The notes under the pieces are model-generated. The model ran no database searches. It saw only the letters and a program-made list of their open reading frames with translations, and was not told the origin of the DNA. 64,000 nt of DNA from the NCBI GenBank assembly GCA_034423575.1, contig DAOUIF010000082.1:1-64000 (forward strand), in the 5' to 3' direction. Numbering within the stretch: the stretch's first letter is position 1; each line of letters opens with the position of its first letter. Of this stretch, positions 41,764-50,780 are shown piece by piece. Source of the stretch: Bin87 sp034423575 (GTDB lineage: Bacteria > Chloroflexota > Dehalococcoidia > Lucifugimonadales > UBA3495). The translations under genes were made by a program, and so were the position numbers.

Positions 41764-44328
41764 TCAGTCGCTGATGTTGTCCCGAAACCGAGCCAGGAAC
41801 CGGTCCCTTACGGCGACGATGCCGGCGTGCTTCGGATCGGTCAACTCCGGGTCAGCGTCCAAGATGGCAGCGGCTTCCTGGCGGGCTAGTGCCATCAGGT
41901 CCTGGTCAAACACGTTGGCGATGCGGAGCATGGTCTGGTCGCCGCTCTGGGTGGTGCCGAAAATGTCGCCTTCGTGGCGCATTTGCAGGTCGATCTCGGC
42001 TAGCTTGAATCCGTCACGGTTGTTTTCTAGGGCCGACAGCCGTTCCCGCGCGCGTTCCGATTCCGACTCCGACATGAGCAGACAATAGCTGTGGTGCTCG
42101 CCTCGGCCGACGCGGCCGCGGAACTGGTGCAGCTGGGCCAGACCGAAGCGGTCCGCGCCGTCGATCATCATCACCGTGGCGTTGGGCACGTCGATGCCAA
42201 CTTCGACCACGGCGGTGGCCACCAGGACGTCCAGCCCGCCATCGCGGAACTGGCGCATCACCTTGTCCTTCTCCCGGGACGACAGGCGACCGTGGAGCAG
42301 TCCCAATCGCAGCTCGCGGAAGACCTCGTTGGACAGCCGCCGGTGTTCCTCGGTGGCGGCGCGCACGTCCAGATTTTCCGACTCTTCCACCAATGGACAG
42401 ATGATGAACCCCTGGCGGCCGGCTGCCACCTGCTGGCGAACGAAGCCGTATGCGGCGGCGCGCTTGTCCTCGGGCACCAGCCGGGTGAGGATGTCCTGGC
42501 GCCCGGGCGGAAGCTCGTCGATGGTTGATACGTCCAAATCACCGTAGAGGGTGAGTTGCAAAGTCCGGGGTATGGGGGTGGCGGACATCATGAGGGCGTG
42601 GGGCTGCTCCGGCCCCGCTCCCCTGAGGGCAGTGCGCTGGGCGACCCCAAACCGGTGCTGTTCATCGGTGATGGCCAGGGCCAGATTCGGAAGCTCGACG
42701 CCATCCTGGATCAGGGCGTGCGTGCCTATGAGCAGGTCGAGGTGGCCCTCGGCAGCGAGGCGCAAGACCTCCCGTCGTGGCGTTGCCCGTGTGCTGCCGG
42801 TCAGCAGGCCCACGGTGAAGGGGCGACGGAGGCTGGGCAGATACGCTGAAAAAACGTTCGGTTGTTGCAGCGGCTGCTCGAATTGCGATAGGAGGCGGCC
42901 AACGGTGGCGAAGTGCTGCTCGGTTAACACCTCAGTGGGCGCCATGAAGGCCGACTGGCGGTGGTCCGACGCCGCAGCCAGAATTGCCGTCAAGGCAACC
43001 AGGGTTTTGCCGCTCCCGACTTCGCCCTGCAACAGGCGGCTCATGGGAGGTGTGCCCCGGGCCATGTCGGCCAGAATTTCTCCGATGCAGCGGACCTGCG
43101 CCCGGGTAGGCCTGAAGGGCAGTTCGGACAGGAACCCGTCGACCGCCGAACCGCGGTACTGCACCGGAATCCCGGTGGCATCGCGCTCACGGTGGCGCCG
43201 CCGACCGAGAATAGCCATCTGAAAGGCCAGGATTTCATCGAACGCCAGGCGGCGCCGGGCCCGGTCGGCGGCGACCAAGTCCGGCGGATAGTGGGCATCG
43301 CTGATGGCCTGATGGATGCCGACCAGTTGGGTACGCGCAAAAGTGTCTTCCGGCATCGGTTCCGCGACGCCGCCGAGGAACCCTTCCAGGGCGCGCCAGG
43401 TCAGGCTTCGCAGGTTGCGCGCGGTCATGCCTTGGGTGAGGCGATACACCGGGGTGATTCGGCCGGCGTTCAAGGGCGGCGCGGATTCGGTTACGACGTC
43501 ATATTCGGGTGACTGGATCGCCAGGCGTCCGCGGTGGATTTCGGCCTTGCCGTGTACGACCATGTTGCTGCCGGCCCGAAGGCTGCGCGCCAGAAATCCC
43601 TGCCCGAACCACTGGAGGTCGATGCTGCCGGTGTTGTCCCGCAACGTGCCCTCGACTAACTGCAAGCGGCGCTGGCCAACGTTGGCGGAACGTATGTCGA
43701 GCAGCTTGCCCTCCAGGGTGAAGGTTCCGCCGGCGTAAATGTCGGCGATGCTGGTAACGTCGGCTCGGTCATCGTAACGGCGCGGGAGCATGTAGAGCAG
43801 GTCCCGAACCGTGCCGGCGCCCAGGGTCTCCAAACGCTGCACGGTTCGAGCATCCATGCGCCGGATTGCGGAGACCGATTCGTCCGGGTCGCCCGGTGGG
43901 GTGGCGAACTTGGGCGCGACGTGCAACCGCCGGCGCGCGGGCACATGACCGAAGGCATCGCCGGTGTTGAAGAGAGGAGTTGCCGGCGCAGGGTGGATCT
44001 CCGCCGGTTCCACTGGTTTGGTCGGCGGCGGACTGCCCGACTCCGGGGCGGGAGTCGCGACCTCACCGGCCAGGACGCTGCGCCAGGCGTAAACCCATTG
44101 CCGGCGCCGTTCCTGTGGCAGTTCGCGGTATGGGGCCGATATCAGCGTCTCTACGCGCTCCGGATGGTTATCCAGGAACGCCCGAAGCTCGGGTTCCCAG
44201 CGGTCGATGAAACGGCGGATACCGCCGCTTACGGCGTTGTCGGCGAAACCCTTGTGCTCCTCAAGGGCAAGAATTTTCGCAAAGGCGTCGCGCCAAACGG
44301 GAACGTCCTCGCGGCGTTGCGTGTCCAT
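41764..44328 (-). CDS. recG: ATP-dependent DNA helicase RecG
   Basis: 854 residues, longer than the common 690-residue form, with an extra N-terminal domain of about 160 residues (LRAFLDNHPERVETLISAPYRELP and a Pro-rich linker). Then the wedge/OB domain (ADVTSIADIYAGGTFTLEGKLLDI), Walker A LLQGEVGSGKTLVAL, motif II ITDEQHRFGV, and MMSATPIPRTLQLTLYGDLDVSTIDE. The C-terminal RFGLAQLHQFRGRVGRG is motif VI. It remodels stalled forks and junctions. It follows fakB by 50 bases in the fak operon. Confidence 0.95.
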   Translation of the reverse strand: MDTQRREDVPVWRDAFAKILALEEHKGFADNAVSGGIRRFIDRWEPELRAFLDNHPERVETLISAPYRELPQERRRQWVYAWRSVLAGEVATPAPESGSPPPTKPVEPAEIHPAPATPLFNTGDAFGHVPARRRLHVAPKFATPPGDPDESVSAIRRMDARTVQRLETLGAGTVRDLLYMLPRRYDDRADVTSIADIYAGGTFTLEGKLLDIRSANVGQRRLQLVEGTLRDNTGSIDLQWFGQGFLARSLRAGSNMVVHGKAEIHRGRLAIQSPEYDVVTESAPPLNAGRITPVYRLTQGMTARNLRSLTWRALEGFLGGVAEPMPEDTFARTQLVGIHQAISDAHYPPDLVAADRARRRLAFDEILAFQMAILGRRRHRERDATGIPVQYRGSAVDGFLSELPFRPTRAQVRCIGEILADMARGTPPMSRLLQGEVGSGKTLVALTAILAAASDHRQSAFMAPTEVLTEQHFATVGRLLSQFEQPLQQPNVFSAYLPSLRRPFTVGLLTGSTRATPRREVLRLAAEGHLDLLIGTHALIQDGVELPNLALAITDEQHRFGVAQRTALRGAGPEQPHALMMSATPIPRTLQLTLYGDLDVSTIDELPPGRQDILTRLVPEDKRAAAYGFVRQQVAAGRQGFIICPLVEESENLDVRAATEEHRRLSNEVFRELRLGLLHGRLSSREKDKVMRQFRDGGLDVLVATAVVEVGIDVPNATVMMIDGADRFGLAQLHQFRGRVGRGEHHSYCLLMSESESERARERLSALENNRDGFKLAEIDLQMRHEGDIFGTTQSGDQTMLRIANVFDQDLMALARQEAAAILDADPELTDPKHAGIVAVRDRFLARFRDNISD

Positions 44329-44378
44329 TCACTCCGCCCCGTGCCGGGCTCGTTAGAGTTTGGAGCGGCCGCCGGACG

Positions 44379-45212
44379 TCAAGGCAGGGTAGACACCGCC
44401 ACCGCGCCCGGACCGATATGGGTCCCGATGGCGGAACCGACCTGGAGCGTGTAGGTGTTGTCCGGGTCAGCGAGGTCGGACAGACGGTCGCGCATCTCCT
44501 GGGCCGGGCCGGCGTCCGTAGTGTAGGCGACGGCGAGTTTCGAGGCTTGACCCTGTTCACGCACCAGTTCTTCCAAACGCTGCAACCCGCGTCGGAGGTT
44601 GCGGGGACGATCGACGGGCAAAACCTCGCCGTCGGCGACCTTCAGGATCGGTTTCACCTTGAGCAATGAACCCATGAACGCCTGGGCTTTGCCGATGCGG
44701 CCGCCTTTCTGCAGATACTCCAGCGTGTCCACCATGGCGAACCCGTAACCTCGACCGGCGCGGATTTGCGCCGCAGAGACGACCGAGTCCAGAGTCGCGT
44801 CGCCCGAAGCGGCGTCTTCGGCGGCGGCGATGACCTGGAGCATGTGACCGACGGACGCAGTTCCGGAGTCGATCACGGTCACCGCGCCGTCGTCAAACTG
44901 GGAGGCAGCCTGCGCTGCCGAGTTGTAGGTTCCGCTGAGTTGCCTGGCAACGGTGAGGCACACGACCTGATCGCCCGCCGAGACCAGAGGTTCCATTGCG
45001 GCGCTGAAATCTCCAGGTGTCGGTTGGGAGGTACTCGGCAACTGGGGTGAGGATTGAAGACGGGCGTAGAACTGTGTCGGATTGATGTCGACGCCCTGCC
45101 GGAACGACTCCTCGCCGAAGAGCACATAAGCCGGAACCACAGAGATGCCGAACTGGTCTACGGTCTCTCGGTCGATGTCGCAGGTACTGTCGGTGACGAT
45201 CTTTATGGCCAT
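44379..45212 (-). CDS. DegV-family fatty-acid-binding protein (FakB-like)
   Basis: 277 residues from ATG 45212, with AAGGAG upstream. MAIKIVTDSTCDIDRE and GTYNSAAQAA and GMLQ-like VGHMLQVIAAAEDA follow the DegV pattern, as does LQKGGRIGKAQAF with the lipid-pocket Arg. DegV/FakB proteins bind a fatty acid and present it to the kinase FakA. The fakA gene lies 38 bases upstream, which strongly supports that role. It is likely used in phospholipid synthesis from exogenous or recycled fatty acids. Confidence 0.9.
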   Translation of the reverse strand: MAIKIVTDSTCDIDRETVDQFGISVVPAYVLFGEESFRQGVDINPTQFYARLQSSPQLPSTSQPTPGDFSAAMEPLVSAGDQVVCLTVARQLSGTYNSAAQAASQFDDGAVTVIDSGTASVGHMLQVIAAAEDAASGDATLDSVVSAAQIRAGRGYGFAMVDTLEYLQKGGRIGKAQAFMGSLLKVKPILKVADGEVLPVDRPRNLRRGLQRLEELVREQGQASKLAVAYTTDAGPAQEMRDRLSDLADPDNTYTLQVGSAIGTHIGPGAVAVSTLP

Positions 45213-45250
45213 GCGGGTACGCTCCTTCACAGGATCGCGGCTGGCAAAAG

Positions 45251-46927
45251 TTATTCGACGGACACCAGGTACGGGTAATGGGGTTGGCCGCCCGCGTAGA
45301 CGTCCACCTCCGCTCCGTCGTAGGATTCCTCCAATTCTTCCTGCAAGGCGGTGGCGGATTCCGCCGAAGCGCCTTCCCCCCAATACAGGGTAATCACGCT
45401 ATTTTCGTCAGCGGCAGAGTGTTGCAATCCCGCGCGCGCGGCTGCATCCGGATCCTCGGCCAACGCAGCCAGTTTGCCGTCCAGGATCGCCATGTATTCG
45501 CCTTCCCGGACCTCCTGGCCATCCACCACCGAGTCGCGGACTGCCTGGGTTATTTCGAGCGTCTCCATGCCGGCGCGAGCCGATTCCATGTTCTCCAGAT
45601 TGTGCTCAACGGACACTTCGGGATTGAACCCCAGCAGGGCCCCGGTACCCTGGGGCATGGTGCGGGTACCCAGAACGTGCAAGGTGACTTCCCCGGTGTC
45701 GGCTTCGGCCGCCTGATTGGCGGTGAGAATGACGTTGTGATTGTTGGGGAGAACGATCACGTCGGTAGTGCCGGCGGACAAGGCGGCGTCGATAATCTCG
45801 CTGGCGCTGGGATTCAGCGTCTGCCCGCCGGGGATGATGGCGGCGCAGCCCGCGTCCAAAAACAGATCGGCGAGGCCTTTGCCGGAGGCAACCGCGATCA
45901 CCGAGATGCCAGGGCGGATCTCTGCGGGTCGGGCACGTTCGCGATGTCCCGCCGCCCAGTCGCGGTTCTGGAGGCTCATGTTGTCGATTTTGAGCTCGTC
46001 CAACTCGCCGAAACTGATGGCGTAGGTCAACGCGGAGCCGGGATCCGCAGTGTGCACGTGGATCCGCACGGCCTCTCCTCCGCCGACGACCACCGTGGAA
46101 TCCGTGATTTGGGCGAAACCGTTGCGCAGGTCGTCAACGTTGAGATCCTGGCCGTGGATAACGAACTGCGTGCAATACCCGAATTCCTCAGCCTCGTGGG
46201 CGTCCAGGAAATCGGAGTCGATGGCAACGGAGGCCGTCTGCTGCGGGTTGATCACGCCGCCCACGCTGTGTAAACGCAGGTCGACTGCCGGCCCGGTCTC
46301 GCCCAGCAGGTGCCGGAGCGCGCCGCCGATGATCGCCACGACCCCCAGACCTCCGGAGTCGACGACGCCGGCTTCTTTCAAAACCGGAAGCTGGTCGGGC
46401 GTGCGGGCCAGGGCTTCGATGGCGCCGTCGTAGGCTACCTGCCAGAGAGCGATGACGTCGCGCTCGCCGGCGTCGTTGGCTTGCACCGCGGCGTCCGAGG
46501 CGCCACGGATCACCGAGAGCATTGTGCCCTCACGGGGCTGGCTGACGGCATGGTAGGCTGAGTCTGTGGCCGAGCGGAAGGCGGCCACAGCGTCGGAGGA
46601 ATCGATTTCGATGGCGCCGGCCACGCCGTCGGCGAAACCACGCAATAGCTGCGACAGGATCACGCCACTGTTGCCGCGAGCCCCCCAGAACGCGCCGGTT
46701 GCGATGGACTCGGCGACATCTCCTGCGGCGTCGGCATCGGTGTCCTGGTTCATCTGATCGACGCCCGCCCTGAGCGTGAGCAGCATATTGGTGCCGGTAT
46801 CGCCGTCGGGAACCGGGAACACATTGAGGGCGTTCGCGGCGTCCCGATACAGTTCCATGTAGGCTAACGCGCCAAGCATGGCCTGGCGCAAATCGGCGCC
46901 CTGCAACGTGGTGAAAAACGATGTCAT
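45251..46927 (-). CDS. fakA: Fatty acid kinase catalytic subunit FakA (DhaL domain)
   Basis: 558 residues. The N-terminal DhaL ATP-binding domain (about 1-200) carries NVFPVPDGDTGTNM with the metal-binding Asp residues, GARGNSGVILSQLLRGFADG and VVDSGGLG. The central part holds RIHVHTADP, and the C-terminal domain has VIVLPNNHNVILTANQAAE. FakA phosphorylates FakB-bound fatty acids for entry into phospholipids. The following gene encodes a DegV/FakB protein. A possible extended -10 (TG-C-TATACT) stands at 46962-46970 on the minus strand. Confidence 0.93.
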   Translation of the reverse strand: MTSFFTTLQGADLRQAMLGALAYMELYRDAANALNVFPVPDGDTGTNMLLTLRAGVDQMNQDTDADAAGDVAESIATGAFWGARGNSGVILSQLLRGFADGVAGAIEIDSSDAVAAFRSATDSAYHAVSQPREGTMLSVIRGASDAAVQANDAGERDVIALWQVAYDGAIEALARTPDQLPVLKEAGVVDSGGLGVVAIIGGALRHLLGETGPAVDLRLHSVGGVINPQQTASVAIDSDFLDAHEAEEFGYCTQFVIHGQDLNVDDLRNGFAQITDSTVVVGGGEAVRIHVHTADPGSALTYAISFGELDELKIDNMSLQNRDWAAGHRERARPAEIRPGISVIAVASGKGLADLFLDAGCAAIIPGGQTLNPSASEIIDAALSAGTTDVIVLPNNHNVILTANQAAEADTGEVTLHVLGTRTMPQGTGALLGFNPEVSVEHNLENMESARAGMETLEITQAVRDSVVDGQEVREGEYMAILDGKLAALAEDPDAAARAGLQHSAADENSVITLYWGEGASAESATALQEELEESYDGAEVDVYAGGQPHYPYLVSVE

Positions 46928-46961
46928 GCCGAAAGTATTATGGAGTCACCAAGTGGGCGCA

Positions 46962-46970
46962 AGTATAGCA
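46962..46970 (-). promoter_or_regulatory. Extended -10 promoter for fakA-fakB-recG
   Basis: On the minus strand TG-C-TATACT reads toward fakA, 35 bases from its ATG. No clear -35. Confidence 0.4.
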
Positions 46971-47091
46971 CAGAGGATTTCCCGTTCCCGCGCTGCGGAC
47001 TCACCGAGTCGAGTGACTTATGGATTTGCCGGCTGGCTACCGACGTGGCACACTCTGGGCATCCTGCGGTTACCGCACTCGCGAGGCGCAC

Positions 47092-47952
47092 ATGAGCCAG
47101 CAACTTCCACCTGAAGTCCACAACTTGATTGACGCCGCACTGAGCGAGGACCAGGCATTCAGCGATCCTACCACGCAGGCGCTCATACCGGATGGTGTGA
47201 TGGGCAACGGGATGCTGCGGGCCAAGGCCGATGGCGTGCTCGCCGGAGGCGCAGTGGCGGAGGCCGTGTTCCGACGTATCGACCCGGAACTTGAGGTGAA
47301 GTTGCTGCTGGAGGATGGAGCCTCGTTGGAACCTGGTCGGGACATCGCCAGTGTGGTGGGTTCCGCCGCGGCGATCCTGAGGGCGGAGCGCACGGCGCTG
47401 AACTTCATGCAGCGAATGAGCGGCATCGCGACCGCCACCAACCGGTACGTGCGCGCAGTGGAGGGTACGGTCGCGCGGATCGTGGACACCCGCAAGACTG
47501 CGCCGGGCCACCGATACCTGGACAAGTACAGCGTGCGCATGGGCGGAGGATACAACCATCGCATCAACCTAGCGGACGGCATACTGATCAAGGACAATCA
47601 TCTGGCCGCGCGGGCCTCGCTGGAAGAACCGCTGGGCGCCGTGGTGCGCCACGCGATCTCGGAGGCGTCGCATACTATCCGCGTGGAAGTTGAAGTGGAG
47701 TCGCTGGAGCAGGTGCGAGAGGCTGTGGATGCGGGCGCGCACATCATCATGCTGGACAACATGCCGGTGGACCTGATGCGCGAGGCGGTAGGCATCATCG
47801 CGGGCCGGGCGTCCATTGAGGCATCGGGCGGCATTACCCTGGCCACGGTGCGCGAGGTGGCCGAAACGGGGGTCGACCTGATCAGCATCGGAGGCCTGAC
47901 CCACTCCACTGATGCGCTGGATATCTCCCTCGACTTGGAGTTTCCAGAATGA
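47092..47952 (+). CDS. nadC: Nicotinate-nucleotide pyrophosphorylase
   Basis: 286 residues from ATG 47092, six bases after GAGG. RAERTALNFMQRMSGIATAT and VDTRKTAPGHRYLDKYSVRMGGGYNHR with the catalytic Arg/Lys residues, and DGILIKDNHL are NadC hallmarks, as is ASGGIT followed by GVDLISIGGLTHS at the C-terminus. It decarboxylates and ribosylates quinolinate to nicotinate mononucleotide. nadA and nadB are not adjacent. It diverges from fakA. Confidence 0.95.
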   Translation: MSQQLPPEVHNLIDAALSEDQAFSDPTTQALIPDGVMGNGMLRAKADGVLAGGAVAEAVFRRIDPELEVKLLLEDGASLEPGRDIASVVGSAAAILRAERTALNFMQRMSGIATATNRYVRAVEGTVARIVDTRKTAPGHRYLDKYSVRMGGGYNHRINLADGILIKDNHLAARASLEEPLGAVVRHAISEASHTIRVEVEVESLEQVREAVDAGAHIIMLDNMPVDLMREAVGIIAGRASIEASGGITLATVREVAETGVDLISIGGLTHSTDALDISLDLEFPE

Positions 47953-48051
47953 GCGCGACGGCCGTCGGTCGCTTCCCTTGAATGGGGGCGGTGCGCGGGG
48001 GTATATTGCCGGTGACAGATTCGGCAAATCAAGAGCAAGGAGCATTCCCCG

Positions 48052-48597
48052 ATGGCCCGATTGAGTGATGTTACCCGAGACCAGCTTGCCCCCGAGCACC
48101 AGGAATTTTTCGACTCCATCGCCAGCAGCCGCGGCAGCGTACGCGGTCCGTACGGCGTGCTACTGAACAGCCCCGACCTGGCGGCGCGAGTGGCCCACAC
48201 GGGCGCTTACGTGCGGTTCGACCTGGACATATCCGAAGCTCATAAAGAGATAGTCATCTGCGCCACAGCCAGGGAGATCCGGCAGCAGTACGAGTTCTCG
48301 GCCCACGCCCGCTTGGCCCGACAGGCCGGAGTGCCGGAGGACGTTGTCAGCGCCATCGCGACCGGCAAAGCTCCGGAGGGTCTGAGCGGCATCGAAGCTT
48401 CACTGGTGAAATACGTCCAGGAGTTGTTCCGCAACCACAGGGTGAGCGACGAGACCTTCGGCGAGGTGTCGGGCCACTTCGGGATGCAGAAGACGGTGGA
48501 AATCACTGCGCTCATGGGCCACTACCTGCTGGTCGGGCAAATACTCTCCGCCTTCGAGGTCGAGCTTCCCGAGGGCGTGCAGCCGGAGATCACCTAG
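48052..48597 (+). CDS. Carboxymuconolactone-decarboxylase-fold protein
   Basis: 181 residues from ATG 48052, after AAGGAG. A helical CMD/AhpD-type bundle is evident: GPYGVLLNSPDLAARVAHTGAYVRF, SEAHKEIVICATAREIRQQYEFSAHARLARQAGVPEDVVSAI and ALMGHYLLVGQILSAFEV. The redox CxxC of AhpD is absent, so a peroxiredoxin-reductase role is unlikely. Members of this branch have few known reactions. It stands between nadC and a bicupin and probably belongs to a small catabolic or detoxifying unit. Confidence 0.85.
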   Translation: MARLSDVTRDQLAPEHQEFFDSIASSRGSVRGPYGVLLNSPDLAARVAHTGAYVRFDLDISEAHKEIVICATAREIRQQYEFSAHARLARQAGVPEDVVSAIATGKAPEGLSGIEASLVKYVQELFRNHRVSDETFGEVSGHFGMQKTVEITALMGHYLLVGQILSAFEVELPEGVQPEIT

Positions 48598-48666
48598 CCA
48601 TCACCGCAGCGCGCCGCTGCGGCTCGCGATAGCGTCAAACCACGTCCCGTCCAAGGAGGCCCGATC

Positions 48667-49371
48667 ATGGAACCCCTGATTCGCAACATCAAAGACTTTC
48701 CCGCCGGTACACCGGCGCGGTTGATCAGCGCCGACGACAACCCGTCTCTGGTGACCCTGGCCTATTCGGTCATTGAGCCCGGGGGAACCAGCGCGCACCA
48801 CATCCACGAGTGGGAGCACGAGGTCTACATCATCGAAGGCAGCGGCACGCTGGTGGCCGACGGCAAGGAATACCCGGTAAAGGCTGGGGACGCCATGTTT
48901 ATCCCGCCCATGGTGGACCACGTCACCCGCAACGATGGCGACGGCAACATCCGCCGCATCGAGATTAACCCACTCTCGGCGGCCAGCGGCAACGCCCGTC
49001 CCGGTGGGTCGGAGCCGGGCGCCGGAACGCCTCCAGTGATCCGGAACCATGCCGACCTGAACGCTGACACCGGACACACCATGCTGGGGGGACGAGACGG
49101 CTGCCCCAATTACCTGATGCTTTACAACGGCGCAATGCAGCCCGGCGCGGTGAGCCATCCGGAAACCGGCGGGCACAACCACGCATGGGACCACACCGTT
49201 TTTATCCTTGAGGGCACGGGCACGCTGGTGGTGTCTGGCACAGAGTACACGGTAACCGCAGGCGACGCCGTGCGGGTGCCGCCGGGTGAGCATCACCAAT
49301 GGAAGAACGAGACCGATGCGCCCATGCTGCGGGTGACGTTCAACGACATCGTATCGGAGGGGCATGGCTGA
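48667..49371 (+). CDS. Two-domain cupin (bicupin)
   Basis: 234 residues from ATG 48667, after AAGGAGG. Two cupin barrels are visible: the first with SAHHIHEWEHEVYIIEGSG and KAGDAMFIPPMVDHV, the second with GGHNHAWDHTVFILEGTG and TAGDAVRVPPGEHHQWKN. Both keep the histidine and glutamate-type metal ligands in whole or part. Bicupins include dioxygenases, decarboxylases and isomerases, and no substrate can be assigned. It is followed by a strong hairpin at 49395-49437. Confidence 0.85.
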   Translation: MEPLIRNIKDFPAGTPARLISADDNPSLVTLAYSVIEPGGTSAHHIHEWEHEVYIIEGSGTLVADGKEYPVKAGDAMFIPPMVDHVTRNDGDGNIRRIEINPLSAASGNARPGGSEPGAGTPPVIRNHADLNADTGHTMLGGRDGCPNYLMLYNGAMQPGAVSHPETGGHNHAWDHTVFILEGTGTLVVSGTEYTVTAGDAVRVPPGEHHQWKNETDAPMLRVTFNDIVSEGHG

Positions 49372-49394
49372 TCCAGGCCGATCAGCGGTAGCAG

Positions 49395-49437
49395 AAACGA
49401 GGCAATCGCACGCTACTACGTCGCGATTGCCTCGTTT
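49395..49437. terminator. 15-base perfect inverted repeat between bicupin and eno
   Basis: AAACGAGGCAATCGC at 49395-49409 pairs exactly with GCGATTGCCTCGTTT at 49423-49437. No T tract follows, so it is either a terminator of the bicupin unit or another regulatory hairpin. Confidence 0.55.
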
Positions 49438-49466
49438 GCGTCTCAGGCCACCGGGATCGTATTCAC

Positions 49467-50780
49467 ATGGCTGACTCTACCTTGATTGCATCGGTGCGCG
49501 GGCGCGAGGTGCTGGACTCTCGCGGGAACCCGACGGTGGAAGTTGACGTAACGCTGCGCGGCGGGGCGTTTGGTCGAGCGATTGTCCCGTCGGGAGCTTC
49601 GACCGGGCGGCATGAGGCGGTGGAACTCCGGGACGGCGACCCCACGCGTTACGAAGGGCTCGGCGTGCTCCGGGCGGTGGCAGGGGTGAACGACGTCATC
49701 GGCCCAGCAATTTGCGGAGAATTGGACGCGGCAGACCAGCCCCGATTGGACGCCCGCTTGCGTGAACTCGATGGTACGGCGAACAAGGCCAACCTGGGCG
49801 CCAACGCCATCCTGGGCGTCTCCCTGGCCGGCGCGCATGCCGCCGCCAACGCGGCCGGACAGCCGCTATACCGGTTCCTGGGCGGCGCCGACGCGTGCGT
49901 AGTGCCGATGCCAATGATCAACATAATCAGCGGCGGGCGTCACGCGGCCGGCGGCGTGGACATGCAGGATTTCCTCGCAATTCCCATCGGTGCTGAAACC
50001 TACGCCGAGGCGCTGCGCATGGTGGTGGCAGTGTACCGGGCCGTGGGACGCTTGTTGTCCCAGATGGGTCCTTACGCCTACGGTGTCGCGGACGAAGGCG
50101 GATACGGTCCGCCGTTGCCATGTCACGAAGATGCGCTGGGCCTGATCTATGACGCCACACGGCTGACTGGTTACCGATGTGCGCGTAACGGCGATGTCGC
50201 CATCGGATTGGACGTGGCGGCTACCGAGTTCGCCGCGGATGACGGACGGTACGCGCTGCACGCCGAAGGAAGGACATTTTCCTCTATGGAACTGGTTGAT
50301 CTCCTCGAGCAATGGGGAAAAACCTATCCAATCATTTCCATCGAAGATGGTCTGGCCGAGGACGATCGGGAAGGCTGGGAATACCTCACCGAAAAGCTGG
50401 CGGGTTCAACGCAGTTGATCGGCGACGATCTGTTCACGACCAACCCGGAACGGCTGGCTCGGGGAGCCGACGACGGGATAGCCAACGCGGTGCTGGTGAA
50501 GCCCAATCAGATCGGGACGTTGACCGAGACGCTGGAAACGGTCCGGTTGGCGCAGGAGCGGGGATATCTGCCGGTGATCTCAGCGCGGTCGGGTGAGACG
50601 GAGGACACGACCATCACCGACCTGGCGGTTGCCACCGGCGCGGGACAGATCAAGATAGGCTCCATCACCCGCTCCGAGAGGCTGGCTAAATACAACCGGC
50701 TACTGAGAATCGAGGAGGAGTTGGGCGACCGGGCCCGCTTCGCCGGCAGGGACGTGTTCGCGCGGTTTTTGACGCCATGA
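49467..50780 (+). CDS. eno: Enolase-like protein (phosphopyruvate hydratase family) with altered active site
   Basis: 437 residues. The enolase frame is clear, with VLDSRGNPTVEVDV, PSGASTGRHEA, SIEDGLAEDD, GDDLF and LVKPNQIGTLTETLE. By yeast numbering, which this protein matches without gaps in these segments, His159, Asp249-type, Glu293-type, Lys345, Arg374, Ser375 and Lys396 are kept. But Glu168 is Asp (MQDF) and His373 is Ala (SARSGETED). These positions normally contact substrate or metal. It could still be the housekeeping enolase or a paralogue with another reaction. rsmG overlaps its end by ATGA. Confidence 0.82.
   Translation: MADSTLIASVRGREVLDSRGNPTVEVDVTLRGGAFGRAIVPSGASTGRHEAVELRDGDPTRYEGLGVLRAVAGVNDVIGPAICGELDAADQPRLDARLRELDGTANKANLGANAILGVSLAGAHAAANAAGQPLYRFLGGADACVVPMPMINIISGGRHAAGGVDMQDFLAIPIGAETYAEALRMVVAVYRAVGRLLSQMGPYAYGVADEGGYGPPLPCHEDALGLIYDATRLTGYRCARNGDVAIGLDVAATEFAADDGRYALHAEGRTFSSMELVDLLEQWGKTYPIISIEDGLAEDDREGWEYLTEKLAGSTQLIGDDLFTTNPERLARGADDGIANAVLVKPNQIGTLTETLETVRLAQERGYLPVISARSGETEDTTITDLAVATGAGQIKIGSITRSERLAKYNRLLRIEEELGDRARFAGRDVFARFLTP

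Noticed and set aside
45278..46273. 331-residue plus-strand frame
   Set aside because: It is antisense to fakA, whose DhaL motifs are clear.
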